9,486 nt of DNA from an uncultured Spirochaetales bacterium (GTDB taxonomy: Bacteria > Spirochaetota > Spirochaetia > Treponematales > Treponemataceae): contig CAMGSV010000088.1 in assembly GCA_946061495.1 (NCBI GenBank), positions 1-9,486 on the forward strand, written 5' to 3'. Position 1 is the stretch's first letter, and each line of letters opens with the position of its first letter. The position numbers were made by a program, and so were the translations under genes. Shown here in pieces: positions 5,459 through 9,486 of the stretch. The notes beneath the pieces are model-generated. The model was not told where the DNA came from. It made no database searches and was given only the letters and a program-made list of their open reading frames with translations.

Positions 5459-8400
5459 CTAGCGAATAACCTCGCCCTCCAGCAACGGCTCAATCTCGGT
5501 GTAAATTGAAGGCTCAAAGTCAGGAACCGGCATGGACATGTACTTGATGTTCCGCTCCGCAAGGTTCGACCCCTCCTGACGAACCAGCGTCTCCGGATTC
5601 CGGTACAGGGAATCGAAGGCCCGGATGGAGGCGGTGAAATTTGTCAGAGCATCAGCGTTCATGGTGCTGTTGCCAGTCTGGCGAGCCAGCCGATACAGTG
5701 TCACGCCCAGATTGTTGGAAGCCCGCTTGTACATGCGGATGAACGCCGCATGGTCGTCATTGTCATGGGGCAGCAAAATCTCGTAGCGCACCATCTGGCG
5801 GTCAAGATGGTCCATCAACCGCTGGTAGTAGCCCTGGGCGGCAAAGTTGTCACCACGAGCTGACAGGGCATTCCCCAAGGCCAGCAGCACGTGGGTATCC
5901 GAGGGCTTCTTCTCCGCCGTCTTGATGAACAGGTTCAATGCCTCCCCGTACTGCTTGTTGGAATAGTTGATGTATCCCATCTTGTAGGAAACAGAGGGCA
6001 CATCATACTGGGTCTGGGCTGCCAGCGAATAATTCCGCAGGGCCTCGTCGTAATCTCCCGTGTGCATGAGATTTATGTCTCCCAAGGAGGCATACAGCTG
6101 TCCGATGTTGCTGTCGCCCACCAGTCCTGCCTCAGCAGCCTTCTCAAAGAGACTGACTCCCGTCCGGTACTTCTCCTCAGCAGTGATGTACTCACCCTTC
6201 TCCACATCCAAGTCCCCCAGCAGCCGGTAGGTGTTCAGCTGGCGGAGCAACCGTTTGCGAGGCTTGTACTGGGCATTCTCAAAGGAAGTGAGTGCCGCCG
6301 ACAGCCAGTTCCTGGCGTTGGCGCTGTTGTTGGCATTCATGAAGTACAGTCCCATGTTGTAGAGGCTTTCCGGCACATCGGGGGCGGCCTCCACTGCCCT
6401 TTCCAGCAGTTTCCGCACATCTTCTATTGAAGAGAGGAGATACTCGTCGGCAGGAGCGATATTGCCGGAAATCTTGTCCAGCAAATAACCACTCAGCTCA
6501 ATGAGGTCCTGTCCGCCCAGCGCTTTTTTCTTGGGATAGAAATACCCCTTCATCTGAAGCACGTTCCGAAGGTCGTCAACCCTGATGTAATACCGCATCA
6601 TGCGGGCAAGATACACGTCCTGCTGACCGTAGATTTGCAGCAAGTCGTCATAAACCTGCCGAGCATCCTCATATTTTGCGGGGTCACGCTCGTCCCCCCA
6701 CTCCAGGAAAATGTCTCCCAGCAGGAGCATTCCGTCGGGGTCATTGATGTGGTAGTCCAGCACCTCACGCCGCACCACTTTCTCGGCATTCTCAAAGTTC
6801 CGAAGGTCGTACAACTCCATCTCGGCATAGGCCAGCCCCAACTCCTTGTCCTGCTTAAACCGCTGGAGCCCAGCCTTATATATCATGCGGGCACGCTCAT
6901 ACTGCTTGTGCTGGCGGTAGCCCTCCGCATACTTGAAGAACCAACGCTTCTGCTGCTGATAGGTGGAAGCCTCATCAAATTTCATCTCGGACTGGGGATA
7001 GGCCCCCTCCTCCAGCAGGGCATATCCTTCCTGATACAGGGAATTCGCCCGCAACGGCTCATAGATGAAATTCTTTCCAAAGAGGAACACAAAGAACATG
7101 ATGCAGGCAGCCATCACAGCAATGATGGCTATAGGAAGAATCCTATTCTTCAGCTGATATTCAGCAGACTTCTTATATTCCTCATATTGGGCAGCAGTAC
7201 GCCGCTCAAATTCCCGTGGAACAGGAATGCTGATATCCAGCAACTTCTCCAAATGGGTTGCCAACTGGCGGGCAGAAGTCTTTTTCAGAACCTTCTGGAT
7301 AATCTCGAAGACTGCCTCATCCTTGAATTCATCGCTCACAATGAGCTTCTGCAGCTCAATACGCAGATTCAAGGGATAGTTCTTCAGGTTTTTCAGGAAG
7401 GTCTCATATTCCTTGTCGGTAAGGGTATGTTTTTCCTTCTTGCCGTCCTTGCCAGCCAGGGATATACGCTTTGGCTTTGCCATGGCAACCCCGGCAGCCT
7501 GGTCGGAAATGCCGGGAATGACAAAGTCGTCGAAATTTTCGTCCGGCGGCGGCTCCATTCCCTCGAAGGGATCGTCGGGAGCGTCAAAGACCTCGTGGTG
7601 CTCAGGAGCGAAGGGATCCTTGTCTGGATCATCGGAATCACCACCAGTTTCAGCAGAGGCGTACTCATCATCACTGACTGTCATAGTGGCAAAATCAGTA
7701 TCGATCTTTGCAGGACCATCGCCGCCAAAGTCTATGGCAGCCCGGTGGTCCTCTTCCGAGACATCACCATCATCCACGCTGTCAAAGTCGGGAAGGGCAA
7801 AGTCAGCGGCAGAACCAGTGGCACCAGCATCGGCGGCCACGTCAGTATCCATTGTGTCAGCAAAATCGGAGTCAACTGACTCAGGCTGGTCCCCGTAGAG
7901 CTGACCGTTGTTGTCCAGCTCCACCGTGTTGGCGTCATCGGAATCCACCGCAATGTCCGGCCCCAGATTGTCAAAGTCAGGCAGATCAAAATCACTGAGA
8001 CCGCCGCCGAAATCACCGCCGCCAAGGGAATCATCACCGAAAGAACCGCCAGCTCCGGCTGAGTCAGTAGTATCCGTGGAGTCAAAGTCGGGAAGGTCAA
8101 AGCTTGCGGGAGACATGCTGTCGTCGGCTCCAGCCTCCTGCAAGTTGTCAGCAGAATCAAAACCACGTGAGTCCGGCTGGCCCTCAGACAACTGGCCGTC
8201 GAAATCCAGCTCCATGGTATTGGAGTCATCGGAGTCCACGGAAATGTCGGGCCCCAGGTTGTCAAAGTCAGTGAGTCCGTCGCCCAAGGAATCCTCTGCG
8301 GGAGCCGCAGCAGTGGTCTCGCCACTGCCCTCGCTGTCAAAGTCCGGGAAATCAAAGCCATCGAGACTACTGCCAAGACCAGCCTCCTCAAGGGTAGGGA

Positions 8401-8815
8401 TCTCAGCAAGGGAGTTGTCCAAATCTGCTGCTGCAGAAGAGGCTTCTGGGGAAGGAGGATTCAACAGGGCATCCAGCTCCGGGAAGTCACTGAAGTCCAT
8501 GTTGTCTGCTGGTTCAGGATTCAGCAGGCTGTCCAATTCAGGGAAGGCAGAATAATCCACCTGTTCGCTGCCGTCAGAGGCAGCACTGGAAGAGGAAGTA
8601 TCATCAATGGCGTCTACTACCTCGACATCGTCCTCCCCGTCCTCTCTCTGCAGAGGCATTCCCAGGATGAAATCATCGGAGTCATCTTCTGCGGATATGT
8701 CTGTGGGAAAGGGAACCTGCACAATGGGTTCTCCCCTCTCCTCTCGAATAGTGAGCTCGTTTCCTATTTTTGCTACGTCTTCGCTGAATTGTTTCAGCTG
8801 GTCTAATCCCGGCAT
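5459..8815 (-). CDS. Large single-pass TPR protein, FlcA-like (periplasmic flagellar collar protein, BB0326 type)
   Basis: A 1118-residue bitopic membrane protein. Residues 1-50 are a conserved-looking opening (MPGLDQLKQFSEDVAKIGNE, then DDFILGMP). Residues 40-445 are highly acidic, Gly/Ser/Asp-rich and probably disordered, with repeated FPELD and FDLPDFD motifs. Residues 465-555 form a basic, helical, folded cytoplasmic domain (TDKEYETFLKNLKNYPLNLR). One membrane helix follows (559-580, LPIAIIAVMAACIMFFVFLF). Residues 587-1070 are periplasmic TPR-like helical repeats, clearest around 818-845, 865-895, 905-935, 944-970 and 975-1003. This layout matches my recollection of the spirochaete FlcA, which builds the collar around the periplasmic flagellar motor and supports stator assembly. 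Homology is inferred from architecture and N-terminus, not from a search. The ATG at 8815 is chosen because a promoter lies immediately upstream. A lipid kinase gene follows 15 nt after the stop. Confidence 0.78.
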   Translation of the reverse strand: MPGLDQLKQFSEDVAKIGNELTIREERGEPIVQVPFPTDISAEDDSDDFILGMPLQREDGEDDVEVVDAIDDTSSSSAASDGSEQVDYSAFPELDSLLNPEPADNMDFSDFPELDALLNPPSPEASSAAADLDNSLAEIPTLEEAGLGSSLDGFDFPDFDSEGSGETTAAAPAEDSLGDGLTDFDNLGPDISVDSDDSNTMELDFDGQLSEGQPDSRGFDSADNLQEAGADDSMSPASFDLPDFDSTDTTDSAGAGGSFGDDSLGGGDFGGGLSDFDLPDFDNLGPDIAVDSDDANTVELDNNGQLYGDQPESVDSDFADTMDTDVAADAGATGSAADFALPDFDSVDDGDVSEEDHRAAIDFGGDGPAKIDTDFATMTVSDDEYASAETGGDSDDPDKDPFAPEHHEVFDAPDDPFEGMEPPPDENFDDFVIPGISDQAAGVAMAKPKRISLAGKDGKKEKHTLTDKEYETFLKNLKNYPLNLRIELQKLIVSDEFKDEAVFEIIQKVLKKTSARQLATHLEKLLDISIPVPREFERRTAAQYEEYKKSAEYQLKNRILPIAIIAVMAACIMFFVFLFGKNFIYEPLRANSLYQEGYALLEEGAYPQSEMKFDEASTYQQQKRWFFKYAEGYRQHKQYERARMIYKAGLQRFKQDKELGLAYAEMELYDLRNFENAEKVVRREVLDYHINDPDGMLLLGDIFLEWGDERDPAKYEDARQVYDDLLQIYGQQDVYLARMMRYYIRVDDLRNVLQMKGYFYPKKKALGGQDLIELSGYLLDKISGNIAPADEYLLSSIEDVRKLLERAVEAAPDVPESLYNMGLYFMNANNSANARNWLSAALTSFENAQYKPRKRLLRQLNTYRLLGDLDVEKGEYITAEEKYRTGVSLFEKAAEAGLVGDSNIGQLYASLGDINLMHTGDYDEALRNYSLAAQTQYDVPSVSYKMGYINYSNKQYGEALNLFIKTAEKKPSDTHVLLALGNALSARGDNFAAQGYYQRLMDHLDRQMVRYEILLPHDNDDHAAFIRMYKRASNNLGVTLYRLARQTGNSTMNADALTNFTASIRAFDSLYRNPETLVRQEGSNLAERNIKYMSMPVPDFEPSIYTEIEPLLEGEVIR
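7877..8275 (-). repeat. Duplicated 36-codon block inside the FlcA-like gene
   Basis: The segments 8275-8168 (residues 181-216) and 7984-7877 (residues 278-313) encode near-identical peptides: DFDNLGPDI followed by SVDSDD or AVDSDD, then NT, ELD, GQL and QP. The DNA is also clearly alike over about 108 bases, which points to internal duplication. Between and around them, short copies of a TCAAAGTCGGGAAGGTCAAA-like unit (near 7781, 7970, 8081 and 8336 on the plus strand) encode the FDLPDFD-type motifs. Confidence 0.8.
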
Positions 8816-8822
8816 CTTGTTA

Positions 8823-8851
8823 CTTATACCCCGCTCAAAATTTGCGTACAA
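8823..8851 (-). promoter_or_regulatory. Sigma70-like promoter, likely leaderless, of the FlcA-like operon
   Basis: On the minus strand, TTGTAC (8851-8846) is separated by exactly 17 bases from TATAAG (8828-8823), a 5/6 match to TATAAT. Only seven bases (TAACAAG) then remain before the ATG at 8815, placing +1 at about the start codon. No Shine-Dalgarno is present. The geometry repeats that seen upstream of 3990. Confidence 0.5.
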
Positions 8852-8878
8852 TATATAATCGGCTTTTTTTATCAGCCC

Positions 8879-8907
8879 TTTAGTTTTCAAATGCATTGTC
8901 CGATAAA
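8879..8907 (+). promoter_or_regulatory. Possible promoter of the E-set protein gene
   Basis: TTTAGT (8879-8884) lies 17 bases from GATAAA (8902-8907), ten bases before the ATG at 8918. Both hexamers are poor matches, so this is tentative. An AAGG (8909-8912) five bases before the ATG could be a short ribosome-binding site. The divergent region of 102 nt must hold promoters for both genes. Confidence 0.3.
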
Positions 8908-8917
8908 TAAGGTAACT

Positions 8918-9486
8918 ATGAAGAAATTTCTTATATTGTTCATGCTGATTTCTGTCCTGCCCACCTGGGCGCAGGATTCCTATATCTACAACAACCTCAC
9001 CGCTCGCATCGACAAGGTTGGTTCGCCCATGGTGGAAGGTGACTACATCATCTTCACCGCTGATGCCGGTTCCCGCCACGTGGGCATTGCCTTTGACTTC
9101 GAGAATTTTAGGACCATCCATTCATTCCAGAAGATAAATACCACCGACATGGACGGCAATGTCACCGGTTCCATCCACTTCCATATCCTTGAGGTTCCCA
9201 AGTCCCTGCAGAAGGTTGCCTACCGGCTGATTATCGATGGCCTGTGGACTGTAGATCCGAACAATGCAAACCAAGTCTTTGACGCCACGTCTGGTCTGAT
9301 GCTGTCCACGGTGAAGGTGTTGCGGCAAGAGATTCCCGCCACCTCCATCCCCAAGAAGAACTTGGTGCGCTTTGTTCATCAGGGACAGTCTGGACAGATC
9401 ATCAGACTGGGAGGAACCTTCACCAACTGGGATTCCTCCATATATATAATGAAGGAAACTTCTCCCGGATTGTATGAGCTGGAGGT
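8918..9486 (+). CDS. Secreted protein with glycogen-binding-like E-set domains (3' end outside window)
   Basis: The frame is open from the ATG at 8918 to the window end, giving 189 residues without a stop. Residues 1-18 are a Sec signal peptide (MKKFLILFMLISVLPTWA, then QD) with no lipobox cysteine. Two immunoglobulin-like early-set folds follow. The first covers about 40-135, with YRLIIDGLWTVDPNN (102-116), the usual strand pattern of AMPK-type glycogen-binding or isoamylase-N domains. The second, incomplete, starts about 148 and carries LGGTFTNWDSS (164-174) and PGLYELE, which match CBM48 well. A periplasmic location is predicted. Whether it binds sugar is unknown; such folds also serve in protein contacts. 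It is divergent from the FlcA-like operon, so a role in the periplasmic flagellar apparatus or cell envelope is possible but only an inference from position. Confidence 0.8.
   Translation, partial: MKKFLILFMLISVLPTWAQDSYIYNNLTARIDKVGSPMVEGDYIIFTADAGSRHVGIAFDFENFRTIHSFQKINTTDMDGNVTGSIHFHILEVPKSLQKVAYRLIIDGLWTVDPNNANQVFDATSGLMLSTVKVLRQEIPATSIPKKNLVRFVHQGQSGQIIRLGGTFTNWDSSIYIMKETSPGLYELE

Noticed and set aside
6635..7879. 414-codon plus-strand ORF
   Set aside because: It lies wholly antisense to the FlcA-like gene, has no SD or promoter, and its composition is that of a shadow frame in GC-rich coding DNA.
7781..8358. CRISPR-like recurring ~20-base units
   Set aside because: Units are irregularly spaced, diverged, in frame, and encode the FDLPDFD motifs within a continuous ORF.
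7908..8555. Ser/Lys/Pro-rich plus-strand ORF with repeated ESTxMSGPRLSKS
   Set aside because: It mirrors the acidic repeats of the minus-strand protein; the repetition comes from that gene.
8816..9121. 102-codon N-terminal extension of the FlcA-like protein
   Set aside because: It would overlap the divergent E-set gene in antisense, crosses the predicted promoter, and the sequence resembles non-coding translation. The MPGLDQLKQF start fits better.

Overview
The window looks like a chromosomal stretch from a spirochaete, most likely a high-GC gut or rumen type Treponema. This is inferred from the gene content. There is a 1118-residue single-pass TPR protein resembling the periplasmic flagellar collar protein FlcA (Borrelia BB0326), a small secreted protein resembling DUF2259, a secreted protein with glycogen-binding-like E-set folds, and an arginine biosynthesis gene. 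Coding sequence is GC-rich. No mobile element, tRNA, rRNA, CRISPR array or defence gene was seen.

Layout. Positions 2-1868 (+) hold the end of a copper-resistance operon: the C-terminal part of the copper exporter CopA, a CsoR-type repressor with an added His/Cys-rich N-terminus, and a CopZ-type metallochaperone with a second CxxC. Together these sense, carry and export Cu(I); the operon promoter and the start of copA lie upstream of the window. Positions 1869-2073 are a structured intergenic region. It holds a large GC-rich inverted repeat, an intrinsic terminator for the opposite strand, and an orphan Shine-Dalgarno plus ATG that leads only into antisense sequence. Positions 3896-2074 (-) are a two-gene unit: the secreted DUF2259-like protein, then argC, joined by a TGATG junction. 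Positions 3990-4817 (+) encode a polytopic membrane protein of unknown function, divergent from the secreted protein. Its 3' end overlaps tail to tail with a minus-strand operon (8815-4802) that encodes the FlcA-like TPR protein followed by a SEC59/DGK1/VTE5-type CTP-dependent lipid kinase homologue. At 8918 (+) a divergent gene for a secreted E-set protein begins and runs off the window.

The most interesting features are three. First, the cytoplasmic half of the FlcA-like protein carries an array of short aromatic/acidic motifs (FDLPDFD, FPELD) and a duplicated 36-residue block in a disordered acidic tail. Second, at least two sigma70-like promoters have a -10 element only 6-7 nt before the start codon, which predicts leaderless mRNAs. 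Third, the copper-handling proteins have extra metal-ligand motifs. No clearly new multi-gene system was found; the best candidate for unexplored biology is the locus of FlcA-like protein, lipid kinase and divergent secreted E-set protein.
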